DNA of 64,000 bases from JASLEW01 sp035544875 (GTDB taxonomy: Bacteria; Acidobacteriota; Thermoanaerobaculia; Multivoradales; UBA5704). The notes beneath the pieces were generated by a model that worked only from the letters and a program-made list of their open reading frames with translations, was not told where the DNA came from and did not search any database. Position 1 is the first letter of the stretch. Every line of letters begins with the position of its first letter. Both the position numbers and the translations under genes were made by a program. Positions 18,136 through 27,450 of this stretch are shown piece by piece. Location: NCBI GenBank assembly GCA_035544875.1, contig DASZZP010000127.1, positions 1 to 64,000 of the forward strand. The letters run 5' to 3'.

Positions 18136-19629
18136 TCAGGGAGACGCGGGCGCCGGCGGCTCCGCCGTGGCTTCCACCTGCCAGCCGCCGCCCAGGGCCT
18201 TGTAGAAGTTGACCAGAGCGACCAGCCGGTCGTGGCGGGTCTGGGCCAGGGCGTTCTCGGCGCCGAGCAGCTGCTGGATCGCGTTGACCACCTCGAAGTA
18301 GGCGGAAAGCCCGGAATCGTAGCGCAGCCGGGCCAGCCGGACCGCTTCCTGGTAGGCCCTGACCGCGCGCTCGCGCTGCTTCTCCGATTCGGCCAGCTTC
18401 TGCAGTGCCAGCAGCGCCGTCGACACCTCGCCGAGGGCGTTGTTGACCGCCTGTTCGTACCCCAGCCTTGCCTGCTCCCACTGCGCCACCGCCACGCGGT
18501 ACTGGCCGCGCAGGGCGCCGCCCTTGAACAGCGGTCCGGTCACCCCGCCGCCGAGGCTCCAGGTCCTGCCCTGCCCGAAGAGCCGCGCCAGGTCCGGGCT
18601 GAGGCCGCCCAGCAATCCGGTCAGGCTGATCTCGGGAAAGAAGGCGGCGCGCGCCACCCCGATGTCGGCATTCGCGGCGATCAGCTGTTGCTCCGCCTGG
18701 CGCAGATCGGGTCGCCGCAGCAGCAGCGCCGCGGGCAGGCCAGCCGGGATCTCCGGCCGCAGCGCCTGCTCGCCCAGCGCCGCGCCGCGCGCGATCGGAC
18801 CGGGAGCGCGCCCGAGCAGCCGGGCGACCTGGTTCTCCTTGGCGACGATCTGGCTCTCCAGCGCCGGCACCTGGGCGGCTTCCCCGGCCAGGGCGGCTTC
18901 GGCGTCGGAGGTCGCGAGCGCCGACGCGATGCCCCCCTCCAGCTGACGGTTGAAGAGATCGTAGGTATCCTGGAACGCCGCCGTCGTGCGGCGCGCGATC
19001 TCGAGATCCTCGTCGAGCTGGCGCAGGTCGAAGTAGGCCGTGGCGACCTCGGAGACCAGCGACAGCGTCACCCCACGCCGCGCCTCCTCGGTGGCCAGAT
19101 ACTGCGCCTTCGCCGACTCGGCGAGGCGGCGGACCCGGCCCCAGACGTCGATCTCCCAGGAAACATTGACGTTGGCGGTCAAGAGGTCCGCGGTGATGCC
19201 GCCGGCGGCGCTGCTGGCCGCGGTCTGAAACTTCGAAAACCGCTCGCGAACGGCCTGGCCCTGGTAGCCGATCTGGGGATCGAAGGCCGACCCGGCGATG
19301 CCGAAGCGGGCGCGCGACTCCTCGACCCGCGCCGCGGCGATGCGCACGTCGTAACCGTTGTGCAGCGCCTCCTCGATCAGCGCGCGCAGCGTCGGGTCCT
19401 GGAAGATCTCCCACCACGGCAGATCGGCGAGCGAGGCGGCCGCCGCCGGTCCGCTCTGGCCGTACATCCGATCGGGCGGCGTGACTGGCGGGCGCTGGTA
19501 GTTCGGTCCGACGGCGGCGCAACCGCCCAGCGCCGCGACGATCGCCAGCAGCGCAAAGAGCGTGAACGGCGTGACGAGCGCTGCCCGCCGCCTCCGCGCC
19601 GGACTGCTCGCCGCCGCGGCGCTCTTCAT
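18136..19629 (-). CDS. RND efflux outer-membrane factor (NodT/OprM family)
   Basis: A 497-aa TolC-like outer-membrane lipoprotein channel. The signal peptide ends in a lipobox with Cys37 (VAALGGC), followed by the family start VGPNYQRPPV. Two tandem OEP repeats follow, with characteristic segments WWEIFQDPTLRALIEEAL and RRPDLRQAEQQLIAANADIGVARAAFFPEISL, and a final ALGGGW near the C-terminus. It forms the exit duct for the pump encoded upstream; its ATG (19629) overlaps the pump stop by 4 nt, so it is the third gene of an adaptor-pump-duct operon. Confidence 0.95.
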   Translation of the reverse strand: MKSAAAASSPARRRRAALVTPFTLFALLAIVAALGGCAAVGPNYQRPPVTPPDRMYGQSGPAAAASLADLPWWEIFQDPTLRALIEEALHNGYDVRIAAARVEESRARFGIAGSAFDPQIGYQGQAVRERFSKFQTAASSAAGGITADLLTANVNVSWEIDVWGRVRRLAESAKAQYLATEEARRGVTLSLVSEVATAYFDLRQLDEDLEIARRTTAAFQDTYDLFNRQLEGGIASALATSDAEAALAGEAAQVPALESQIVAKENQVARLLGRAPGPIARGAALGEQALRPEIPAGLPAALLLRRPDLRQAEQQLIAANADIGVARAAFFPEISLTGLLGGLSPDLARLFGQGRTWSLGGGVTGPLFKGGALRGQYRVAVAQWEQARLGYEQAVNNALGEVSTALLALQKLAESEKQRERAVRAYQEAVRLARLRYDSGLSAYFEVVNAIQQLLGAENALAQTRHDRLVALVNFYKALGGGWQVEATAEPPAPASP

Positions 19630-22600
19630 ACCCGCGTCTCCGCCGGCTCCGGCTTCTCGGCCTCCTCAGGCCGCTCGATCTCCTCAGGCCTCTCGGCCTC
19701 CTCAGGCCGCGCCGGCCTCCCGCCGTCCTCCGGTCTCTCCGCCCCTGCCGCTCTTCCGGCCCTGCCACGGCGCTCGGCCGGCTCCGGTCTCTCGGCTCCC
19801 TCGCCGGTGCCGCCGCCGCCCGGCGTCCCCGGACCCTGGCGGTGCCGCGCCGCCTCGCGCCGCCGCTCCGCTCCGGAGATCCTCTCGACGACCACGAAGA
19901 GCACCGGGATGAGGAAGATGGCGAGGCCCGTCGCCGCCAGCATGCCGATGATGACCGCCGTCCCCAGGATCTGGCGTCCGGCGGCGCCGGCGCCCTGCGC
20001 GATCCACAGCGGTATGCAGCCGAAGATGAAGGCGAACGAGGTCATGAGGATGGGCCGCAGGCGGAGCTTGGCCCCTTCCAAGGCGCTTTCCACCAGCGAG
20101 CGTCCTTTCTCGAACTCGTCCTTGGCGAACTCGACGATGAGGATGGCGTTCTTGGCCGCCAGGCCGATGAGCATCACCAGCCCGATCTGCCCGTAGACGT
20201 CGAAGTCGAACTTCCGCATCAGCAACCCGGCGAAGGCGCCCGCGACCGCGACTGGAACCGACAGCAGGACGCTCCAGGGCAGCGACCAGCTCTCGTAGAG
20301 CGCGGCGAGGATCAGGAAGACGAAGACCAGGGACAGCGCGAACACCCGGCCGGCCGTGCCCGCCGCCTTCTGCTCCTGGTAGGAGAGGTCGGCCCATCCG
20401 TAGCCGACCTCTCTGGGTAGCACCTCTCTTGCCACCGCGTCGAGAGCGGCCATCGCCTGGCCCGAGCTGTAGCCGGGCGCCGCCGAGCCGGTGACCTGGG
20501 CCGAGCGGAAGAGATTGAAGCGCGTCGTGTACTCGGGTCCGGCGATGTGCCGGATGGTCACCAGCGCCGCGAGCGGCACCATGTTGCCGTCGTTGTTGCG
20601 CACGTAAAAGTGGTTGATGTCACTCTCACTGGCGCGCTCGCTGGCCTCCGAGGCCAGGAAGACCCGCCACTGGCGGCCGAAGCGGTTGAACTGGTTGACG
20701 AACATCCCGCCCAGGAAGGCCTGCAGCGTCTGGTAGACGTCGCCGATGGCGATCCCTTGCTTGATGACCTTGTCGCGGTCGACGTCGACGAAGACCTGGG
20801 GGACGGCGGAGCGGAAGACGCTGTTGACGTTTTGCAGCTCGGGCCGCTTGCGCGCCGCCTCGAGGAAGCGCTGGAGGTTCTGATAGAGGAAATCGACGGT
20901 GCCGCCGCTGCGGTCCTGCAACCAGAGCGAAAAGCCGCCCGCGGCGCCGAGGCCCGGGATCGCCGGCGGCAGGAATCCGAAGGCGGCGTTGGCCTCGGGG
21001 ATCTGCTCCTTGAGCGACTTGTTCAGCCGCGCCAGGATCGCCTTGGCGGTCATCTCCGCGCCGCCGCGCTCGTCCCAGGGCTTGAGCGAGACGAAGAAGA
21101 AGGCGTAATAGGGGGCCGAGACGTAGGAAAGCAAGCTGAAGCCGCCGATCGTGGTGGCATAGCCTACGCCGGAAGTGCGAGCAAGCACCTGCTCGACCTT
21201 CTTGCACACCGCGTCGGTGCGCTGCAGCGAAGAGGCCTCCGGCAGCTGCACGTTGAGGTAGAAATAGCCATAGTCTTCGTCGGGCAGGAAGCTCTGCGGA
21301 ACGGATCGGCCGAGCAGCAGCGAAAGCAAGGCGAACCCGCCGAGGATCGCCAGCCCGATGACCGACTTGCGGATCAGCAGCTGCGAGGTCCTGAGATAGC
21401 CGCTCTGCGCCCGCGCGAAGGAGCGGTTGAAGCGGCGGAAGAAGCCTCCCAGGAGGCCCCGCGACTCGCGGCGCGGCTTGAGCAGCAGCGCCGACAGCGC
21501 CGGCGAGAGGCTCAAGGCGTTGAACGCCGAGATCAGGACCGAGATGGCGATGGTGACCGCGAACTGCTTGTTCAGCCGGCCCTGGATGCCGCCCATCAGG
21601 GCGACCGGCAGGAAGACCGACGACAGGATCAGGGCGATGGCGACGACCGGTCCCGAGACCTGCGACATCGCCTTGAGCGTCGCCTCGCGCGGCGCCAGAC
21701 CCTCCTCGATGTTGTGCTCGACTGCCTCGACCACCACGATGGCGTCGTCGACCACCAGACCTATCGCCAGCACCAGGCCGAAGAGCGACAACGTATTGAT
21801 CGAGAATCCGAGCAGCGGAAAGAGCGCGAAGGTGCCGATGAGCGATACCGGCACGGCGATCAGCGGGATGAAGGTGGCGCGCCAGTTCTGCAGAAAGATG
21901 AAGACGACCAGGATGACCAGCGCGATCGCCCCGAGCAGGGTCTTGAGGATCTCCTTGATGCCTTCGACGACCGCCGAGGTGGTGTCCAGGGAGATCGCGT
22001 AGTCGAGGTCGCCGGGGAAGCGCTGCTTGAGATCTTGCATCGTCTTCTTGACATCGGCGGCGACCGCCAGGGCGTTCGAGCCGGGCGCCTGGAAGACCGC
22101 GACGATGCTGGCCGGCTTCCCGTTGAGGCGGCCGATCTGCTTGTAGGTGAGGGCGCCGAGCTCGATGCGCGCCACGTCTTGCAAGCGCACCACGGAGCCG
22201 TCGGGATTCAGGCGCACCACCACCTGCCCGAACTGCTGGGCGGTGACCAGCGTTCCTTGCGCCCGCACGGTGTAGGTGAACTCCTGGCCGCTCGGCGCCG
22301 GCTCGGCCCCGATCTGTCCGGCCGGGTTCACCGTGTTTTGCTTCTGCACCGCCTGCACGAGGTCGGAGACCGTGAGCCCCAGCTTGGCGAGCCGGTCGGG
22401 CTTGACCCAGATCCGCATCGAGTAGTCGGCGGCGCCGAAATTGATCACCTGGCCGACCCCCGGGACCCGATAGAGGGCGTCGTTGACGTTGATCAGCGCA
22501 TAGTTGCCGAGGAAGAGGCTGTTGTAAGTCCCCTTGGGCGAGTAGAGGGCGACCAGCAGCAAGGGAGTGCCGGTGGTCTTGCGGTAGGTGAGACCGAACT

Positions 22601-22970
22601 GGTTGACGTCGGGAGGGAGGTTGGGCTGCGCCTGGGCGACCCGGTTGACGGCGTTGACCTGATCGGTATTGACGTCGGTGTCGACGTCGAAGATGACCCG
22701 CAAGGTCATCTGGCCGTCGCTCGAGTTGACCGAATACATGTAGAGCATGTTGTCGACGCCGTTCATCTGCTGCTCGAGCGGCGTCGCCACCGATTGCTCG
22801 ACGGTGACCGCGTCGGCCCCGGCATAGGTCGTCTGGATCTGGATCTGCGGCGGCACGATCTGCGGGAACTGGGCGATCGGCAGCCCGCTCATCGCCACCA
22901 AGCCGAGCAGCACGGTCAGGATGGAGATGACGATCGCGACGATCGGCCGGTCGATGAAGAAGCGTGCCAT
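19626..22970 (-). CDS. RND multidrug efflux pump (HAE1/AcrB family)
   Basis: A 1114-aa inner-membrane proton/drug antiporter. It begins MARFFIDRPIVAIVISI, typical of AcrB-like pumps. It shows GLVVDDAIVVVEAVEHN with the two proton-relay aspartates in transmembrane helix 4, the PVALMGGIQGRLNKQFA segment, the porter domain QKQNTVNPAGQIG and the C-terminal half signature GLAAKNAILIVEFA. The Lys-Asn relay residues are therefore present. The family normally ends shortly after the last helix; here ~55 extra residues form a charged Glu/Arg/Pro tail of ERPEEAE-type repeats. It is the middle gene of the tripartite operon and starts 3 nt downstream of the adaptor stop. Confidence 0.96.
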   Translation of the reverse strand: MARFFIDRPIVAIVISILTVLLGLVAMSGLPIAQFPQIVPPQIQIQTTYAGADAVTVEQSVATPLEQQMNGVDNMLYMYSVNSSDGQMTLRVIFDVDTDVNTDQVNAVNRVAQAQPNLPPDVNQFGLTYRKTTGTPLLLVALYSPKGTYNSLFLGNYALINVNDALYRVPGVGQVINFGAADYSMRIWVKPDRLAKLGLTVSDLVQAVQKQNTVNPAGQIGAEPAPSGQEFTYTVRAQGTLVTAQQFGQVVVRLNPDGSVVRLQDVARIELGALTYKQIGRLNGKPASIVAVFQAPGSNALAVAADVKKTMQDLKQRFPGDLDYAISLDTTSAVVEGIKEILKTLLGAIALVILVVFIFLQNWRATFIPLIAVPVSLIGTFALFPLLGFSINTLSLFGLVLAIGLVVDDAIVVVEAVEHNIEEGLAPREATLKAMSQVSGPVVAIALILSSVFLPVALMGGIQGRLNKQFAVTIAISVLISAFNALSLSPALSALLLKPRRESRGLLGGFFRRFNRSFARAQSGYLRTSQLLIRKSVIGLAILGGFALLSLLLGRSVPQSFLPDEDYGYFYLNVQLPEASSLQRTDAVCKKVEQVLARTSGVGYATTIGGFSLLSYVSAPYYAFFFVSLKPWDERGGAEMTAKAILARLNKSLKEQIPEANAAFGFLPPAIPGLGAAGGFSLWLQDRSGGTVDFLYQNLQRFLEAARKRPELQNVNSVFRSAVPQVFVDVDRDKVIKQGIAIGDVYQTLQAFLGGMFVNQFNRFGRQWRVFLASEASERASESDINHFYVRNNDGNMVPLAALVTIRHIAGPEYTTRFNLFRSAQVTGSAAPGYSSGQAMAALDAVAREVLPREVGYGWADLSYQEQKAAGTAGRVFALSLVFVFLILAALYESWSLPWSVLLSVPVAVAGAFAGLLMRKFDFDVYGQIGLVMLIGLAAKNAILIVEFAKDEFEKGRSLVESALEGAKLRLRPILMTSFAFIFGCIPLWIAQGAGAAGRQILGTAVIIGMLAATGLAIFLIPVLFVVVERISGAERRREAARHRQGPGTPGGGGTGEGAERPEPAERRGRAGRAAGAERPEDGGRPARPEEAERPEEIERPEEAEKPEPAETRV

Positions 22971-22973
22971 CGC

Positions 22974-24089
22974 TCAGCTCCCGGCCGATGTCCCGGCCGG
23001 CTGCGGGCTCACCACGGCGCCTGCCTTGGCGCGCGAGAAACCCTCGACCACGACGCGGTCGCCGGGCCGCAGCCCCTGGGTGATCACCCACATGCTGCCG
23101 ACCTTCTCTCCGGTCTGGACGGTGCGGATCTCGGCCTTGCTGTCGGCGCCGACCACCGCGACCTGGAAGGCCCCCTGCAGCTCGTTGACCGCCCGCTGCG
23201 GCACCAGCAGCGCCCCCTTGCGCACGCTGGTGACGGCGCGGACCTTGGCGTACTGGCCCGGGCGCAAGAGGTTGCCGGGGTTGGGGAAGAGCCCCACGAT
23301 GCCGATGCTGCCGGTCTTCACGTCGACCTGCCGGTCGGCGAAGATCTGCTTCCCCTGGTGGGGAAAGAGCGTGCCGTCGGCGAGCACCAGCTCGAGCTCG
23401 CGCACTCGCGTCGGCGGGTCGGCCCGGATGCTCTCCTGGTAATGCAGGTACTCCTGCTCGCTGACGTTGAAGAGGACGCGGATGGGGTCGACCCGGGAGA
23501 CCGTGGTTAGGACGGCCTGCGGGTTGACGAGGTTGCCCACCTGCGCCTGGGCGGCCCCGGCGATGCCGCTGATCGGCGACCGCACCTTGGTCCACTGCAA
23601 GTTGATGCGCGCCTGGGCACGCGCAGCCCGCAGCGCGGCCACGTTCGCCTGCGCCACCTGCTCGGCCGACACCGCGTTGTCGAGCTCCTGCTGGCTCAAG
23701 GCCCTTTCGGCGGCCAGCGGCCGGTAGCGCGCCACGTCGCGCTCGGCCTTGGCGAGGGAGGCCTCGCCCTGCGCCAGGTTGGCCTGGGCCTGCTCGACCT
23801 GGTTCTCGAACTGCCGGGAGTCGATCTCGAATAGCAGGGCGCCATGCTGCACGAAGCTTCCTTCGGGGTAGACCCGCCGCAGGAGGTAGCCTTCGACCTT
23901 GGGCCGGATCTCGGCGTTGACGTCGCCGGCGGTGGTGCCGATCCACTCGCCGTAGACCGGGACGTCCTGCTGGACGACGGAGGTGACGACGACCGCCGCC
24001 GGCGCTGCCGGCGCCGCCGGCGGGCCCTTCTCGCAAGCCCCAAGTCCGGCGCCCAGCACGCACAACCCGATAGCCAGCTCGCCCTTCAT
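22974..24089 (-). CDS. RND efflux periplasmic adaptor lipoprotein
   Basis: A 371-aa membrane-fusion protein of the AcrA/MexA type that couples the pump to the duct. The signal peptide has a lipobox ending GLGAC (Cys19). The lipoyl half-motif AEIRPKVEGYLLRRVYPEGSFV, a coiled-coil hairpin (about 90-150), the second lipoyl half (KVRSPISGIAGAAQAQVGNLV) and the barrel/proximal domain (RPGQYAKVRAVTSVRKGALLVPQRAV) are all visible. The open frame could begin at 24215, but ATG 24089 has GGGAG upstream and gives a clean signal peptide. Confidence 0.95.
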   Translation of the reverse strand: MKGELAIGLCVLGAGLGACEKGPPAAPAAPAAVVVTSVVQQDVPVYGEWIGTTAGDVNAEIRPKVEGYLLRRVYPEGSFVQHGALLFEIDSRQFENQVEQAQANLAQGEASLAKAERDVARYRPLAAERALSQQELDNAVSAEQVAQANVAALRAARAQARINLQWTKVRSPISGIAGAAQAQVGNLVNPQAVLTTVSRVDPIRVLFNVSEQEYLHYQESIRADPPTRVRELELVLADGTLFPHQGKQIFADRQVDVKTGSIGIVGLFPNPGNLLRPGQYAKVRAVTSVRKGALLVPQRAVNELQGAFQVAVVGADSKAEIRTVQTGEKVGSMWVITQGLRPGDRVVVEGFSRAKAGAVVSPQPAGTSAGS

Positions 24090-24501
24090 CCGCCGTCTCC
24101 CATTGTCCTCCGCCTGTCGCCGCGTCCTGCCCCTGTCGCTGCGCCCCGACGGCGGGAAGCGGGAACGAAGCGCGACTCCGGCGCATGCTAACCCAACGCC
24201 GAAGCGCGAAACCATGTCCGGGCGTCCAGTGGGCCCGTCCTGCGGCGTGGGCGGCAGGATCTACCACGGACTTGTAAGGATGAATACCAGCGGTGATCGG
24301 CGATGGGGGGGAACGAGGATAGAATCGGGCGCGCGCACACTGAGCCACGCGGTGCGCGCCCGCCGCCGCCGGCAGAGGCGAACCGCGAAAGGGTTGCTCC
24401 ACGGCCGGCTGAGGCACCGGGTAACGCTGTTGCGCCCGGCGGGGAATTTGCATGCAATTTATCGGACCATCGACGAAAGCCCGTGTCGAAACACGCCACT
24501 C
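24090..24501. promoter_or_regulatory. Divergent region before gas-vesicle operon
   Basis: This 412-bp gap lies between the RND adaptor (minus) and the gvp operon (plus). A TAGAAT at 24319-24324 could be a plus-strand -10. Between 24381 and 24439 there are small hairpins (AACC/GGTT at 24381-24384 and 24392-24395; CCGGG/CCCGG at 24417-24421 and 24435-24439), suggesting a possibly structured leader. It does not match the c-di-GMP-I riboswitch core. No ribosome site is evident before the first gvp ATG. Confidence 0.3.
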
Positions 24502-24879
24502 ATGACGGCCGCCATTGAACCGCCGTACCGCCGCTCGACCGGCCTGGTCGACATCCTCGACCGGGTGTTGGACAAGGGCCTCGTCGTGGCGGGCGACATC
24601 CGGGTGTCGCTGGCCGAGGTGGAGCTGCTCACCATCCGCATCCGGCTGCTGGTCTGCTCGATCGACAAGGCCGAGCAGATTGGCCTCGACTGGTGGCGGC
24701 ACGACCCCGCCCTCTCCGTGGGCTCGCAGGGCCTCGCACTCGAAAACAATGCTTTGCGCGAGCAGGTCCGGCTGCTCGAGGCGAAGGTGGCCGCCCTGGC
24801 GGAGAGCGGGGCTGCCGGGGGGCCGCGCCGGCCGGGATCCCGAGCCCGGCGGCCCGGCTCCAAGAAAAGAGGGAGATGA
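24502..24879 (+). CDS. Gas vesicle protein, GvpJ-like (GvpA superfamily)
   Basis: A 125-aa GvpA-superfamily protein. The core STGLVDILDRVLDKGLVVAG followed by DIRVSLAEVELLTIRIRLL and IGLDWW matches the GvpJ/GvpM-type minor shell or nucleation proteins rather than the major GvpA. After the core, a heptad-like NNALREQVRLLEAKVAAL helix leads to a basic tail (PGSKKRGR). The start ATG 24502 fits the family N-terminus but lacks a clear ribosome site. It overlaps or abuts gvpA and is the first gene of the cluster. Such proteins are essential but minor in vesicle assembly. Confidence 0.9.
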   Translation: MTAAIEPPYRRSTGLVDILDRVLDKGLVVAGDIRVSLAEVELLTIRIRLLVCSIDKAEQIGLDWWRHDPALSVGSQGLALENNALREQVRLLEAKVAALAESGAAGGPRRPGSRARRPGSKKRGR

Positions 24880-24884
24880 GAAAA

Positions 24885-25271
24885 ATGCCTGTCGAAAGAG
24901 CCTCAGGCGGCACCAGCCTCGTCGACGTGCTGGACCGCGTCCTCGACAAGGGAATCGTGATCGACGCCTGGGTGCGGGTCTCGCTGGTCGGCATCGACCT
25001 GATCACCGTCGAGGCCCGCATCGTGGTGGCGTCGATCGACACCTACCTCAAGTACTCGGAGGCGATGGGACAGGTGTCGACCGTGTCGCGTCCGCCGCTC
25101 GAGGCGCGGGCCTCCGAGGAGGTGCTGGCCGAGAACGCGACGCTGCGCGCCCAGCTCGCCGCCAGCACGGCGCGGGAGGAGGTGGCGCTGGCCGCCGTGT
25201 CTGCCAGACCCCGGACATCCGGGAAGAGGCGGGCGGCGGTCCCCAAGGGAGCTGCGGTTCCCAGGGGATAG
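24885..25271 (+). CDS. gvpA: Gas vesicle structural protein GvpA
   Basis: Major shell protein candidate. GTSLVDVLDRVLDKGIVIDA followed by WVRVSLVGIDLITVEARIVVASIDTYLKY is the canonical GvpA helix-strand-strand-helix core that forms the ribs. I prefer ATG 24885 (MPVERASGG): GAGGGAG lies 9 nt upstream and the N-terminus then aligns with known GvpA. ATG 24876, overlapping the previous stop, is the alternative. Most GvpA proteins are ~70-ish residues; this one is 128, with an extra ~60 residues containing a short coil (SEEVLAENATLRAQL) and a basic tail. Confidence 0.93.
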   Translation: MPVERASGGTSLVDVLDRVLDKGIVIDAWVRVSLVGIDLITVEARIVVASIDTYLKYSEAMGQVSTVSRPPLEARASEEVLAENATLRAQLAASTAREEVALAAVSARPRTSGKRRAAVPKGAAVPRG

Positions 25272-25274
25272 GCC

Positions 25275-27437
25275 ATGTCGCCGCTGGAGCAGCTGACCCA
25301 GCTTCCCATCGAACCCAGCCCGCGCGGGGGGGCCAGCCCGAAGGCGCGGCTGGCGCTGATCGATGGGTTGCTGGCAGAGCAGGATGGGCGCGGCTGCGCC
25401 GCGCTCGCCCTGCGCTGGCTCGAGCGGCACTGCGGCATCGAGCGCAGCCTCTGCGCGGTGGTCGACACCGAGGGGACGCACCTAGTGGGGCTCGCCGGCG
25501 TCGGCATCCCTTTGGTCGAGATCGACAGCTTCCGTCTCGACCTCGGCGAGCGCGCTCATCCGCTGGTCCTGGCGCTGCTCGGCGCCGCGCCGGTCGCCTT
25601 CCACCAGTCGGTGCAGATCCTGCAGCGCGGGCTGCCGACCCCGCTCGGCTCGGTCCCCTTCCACGCGCTGCCGCTCTCGCAGCCGGTGGACCCGGGCGAG
25701 CTCAGCCCTGGCATGTTGCTGATCAGCGGCACCGAGGATGGGCCGGTCGCCGACGAGGTGCGTTGGGTGGCCGAGCTGCTCGGCACGCGCCTGCTTTCCC
25801 TCTGGTACCGGCGGGCACAGGCCGACGAGCGCCGCCACAAGCGCGAGCGCGGCTGGCTGCTCTCGGTCATCAACGCGGTTACCGATCCCATCCTGCTCAC
25901 TGACGAAAACGGGCGCATCCTGATTGCCAACAGCGGCGCCGAGACCTTGCTGTCGACCGAAGAGAAGATGAGCGAGGGGCGGCGCCGCGCTGTCGCGCTC
26001 AACAACATGTTCCTCTCGGCCTCGCTCTCTACCAGCGGCCAGGACCGCGCCCCGACCCCGCACGAGCTGGTGCTGGTCGATCCGGCCGAAGGGCAGGACC
26101 TGCTCTTCGAGCTGCTGAGCACGCCGGTCAAGCTGCGCCGCGGCGAGACCGGCACGGTCTCGGTGCTGCGCAACGTCACCGACCTGCGCCGCGCCAGCCA
26201 GGAGCTCGAGGACAACTACCGCCGGCTGCGCGCCGCCGAGGCGCAGACCCGGGCCGAGCGCGACCGCCTCGACCTCATCTTGAACTCGGCGATCGATCCC
26301 ATCCTGGTGACCGATGCGGCGGGCGCCATCGTGCACATGAACCCGCCCGCGGAGCGCATGTTCACGGTGCTCCAGCCGGGCGGCGAGGAAGAGCGGCGGG
26401 TGCGCTCCAACGACGCGGTGTTCACCTCCTTCGTCTCCAACCTCTACACCGGGCAGTCGCTGCGCTGGCGCGGCGAGCTCTCGCTGGTCGATCCGCAGAG
26501 CGGCGACACGGTGCCGGTCGAGGCCTTCTCCGGCAAGGTGCTGTCGCGCCAGGGCGAGGAGACCTGGACGGTCACCATCCTGCACGACCTGACCGAGGCG
26601 ATGGAGAAGGCCAAGCTCTACGAGCAGATCCAGCGCCACTCCGAGGAGCTGCGCGCCCGAGTGCGCGAGGCGACCGCAGAGCTCGCCGAGCAAAACGAGC
26701 TGCTGCGGCGCCAGGCCTACGAGGTCGAGCGTGCCTCGGCCGCCAAGTCGCAGTTCCTGGCCAACGTCTCCCACGAGCTGCGCACGCCGCTCAACGCGGT
26801 CGTCGGCTACACCTACCTGCTGCTCGAGGGAGTCGCCGGCGAGCTCGGCAAGAGCCAGCGCGACAAGCTGGTCCGCATCGATGCCAATGCCAAGCACCTG
26901 CTGTCGGTCATCAACGACCTGCTCGACATCGCGCGCATCGAAGCCGGCAAGCTGCCGGTGCATCACGAGCCGATGGCCGTCGAGGAGCTGCTCGAAGAAG
27001 TGATGACCGAGGTCGAGCCGCTGATCGCGCGCACCAATCTAGCGGTCACCAGGGAAGTCGTCGCGGGAGTGCCGGAGCTGGTGGCCGACCGCAAGAAGGT
27101 CAAGCAGATCGTGCTCAACCTGCTGTCGAACGCGTTGAAGTTCACCCCCGCCGGCCAAGTTGCCATCCGGGTCGACTATGGCCCGGAGCACCTCTCGATT
27201 GCCGTCTCTGACACTGGCATCGGGATCTCAGAAGAGAACCAGCGCAACATCTTTGAAGCCTTCGCTCAAAGCGACAGCTCCTACGCGCGGCGGGCCGGCG
27301 GCACCGGCCTCGGGCTGTCGATCTGCCGCCGCCTGGCCTCGAGCCTGGGGGGCGACATCACCCTGGTGAGCCGGCTGGGGCAGGGTTCGACTTTCACGCT
27401 CGTGCTGCCGCGTCAGCCGGTGCGGAGCGACAACTAG
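25275..27437 (+). CDS. Soluble GAF/PAS histidine kinase within gvp operon
   Basis: A 720-aa sensor kinase with no membrane segment, hence cytoplasmic. The order is a GAF-like domain (about 25-185, RWLERHCGIERSLCAVV), PAS 1 (about 200-310, VINAVTDPILLTDENGRILIANSGAE), PAS 2 (about 330-455, ILNSAIDPILVTDAAGAIVHMN), a coiled linker, HisKA with phospho-His500 in NVSHELRTPLNAV, and HATPase_c with the N box (NLLSNALKFTPAG), G1 (SDTGIGIS) and G2 (GGTGLGLSICRR). It starts 3 nt after gvpA and is followed 13 nt later by a response regulator. The stimulus is unknown; no chromophore-binding Cys is evident. Confidence 0.93.
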   Translation: MSPLEQLTQLPIEPSPRGGASPKARLALIDGLLAEQDGRGCAALALRWLERHCGIERSLCAVVDTEGTHLVGLAGVGIPLVEIDSFRLDLGERAHPLVLALLGAAPVAFHQSVQILQRGLPTPLGSVPFHALPLSQPVDPGELSPGMLLISGTEDGPVADEVRWVAELLGTRLLSLWYRRAQADERRHKRERGWLLSVINAVTDPILLTDENGRILIANSGAETLLSTEEKMSEGRRRAVALNNMFLSASLSTSGQDRAPTPHELVLVDPAEGQDLLFELLSTPVKLRRGETGTVSVLRNVTDLRRASQELEDNYRRLRAAEAQTRAERDRLDLILNSAIDPILVTDAAGAIVHMNPPAERMFTVLQPGGEEERRVRSNDAVFTSFVSNLYTGQSLRWRGELSLVDPQSGDTVPVEAFSGKVLSRQGEETWTVTILHDLTEAMEKAKLYEQIQRHSEELRARVREATAELAEQNELLRRQAYEVERASAAKSQFLANVSHELRTPLNAVVGYTYLLLEGVAGELGKSQRDKLVRIDANAKHLLSVINDLLDIARIEAGKLPVHHEPMAVEELLEEVMTEVEPLIARTNLAVTREVVAGVPELVADRKKVKQIVLNLLSNALKFTPAGQVAIRVDYGPEHLSIAVSDTGIGISEENQRNIFEAFAQSDSSYARRAGGTGLGLSICRRLASSLGGDITLVSRLGQGSTFTLVLPRQPVRSDN

Positions 27438-27450
27438 GAGACAACACAAG

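Noticed and set aside
18232..23510. Very long plus-strand frames across the RND operon
   Set aside because: His/Arg/Asp-rich mirror translations typical of high-GC antisense frames; the minus genes are unmistakable.
24361..24440. c-di-GMP-I riboswitch before the gvp operon
   Set aside because: Some GAAA and GGGTAAC-like pieces are present, but the conserved core and helix arrangement are not.
20626..24702. 1358-codon minus frame across pump, adaptor and gvp start
   Set aside because: Out-of-frame shadow covering several real genes on both strands.
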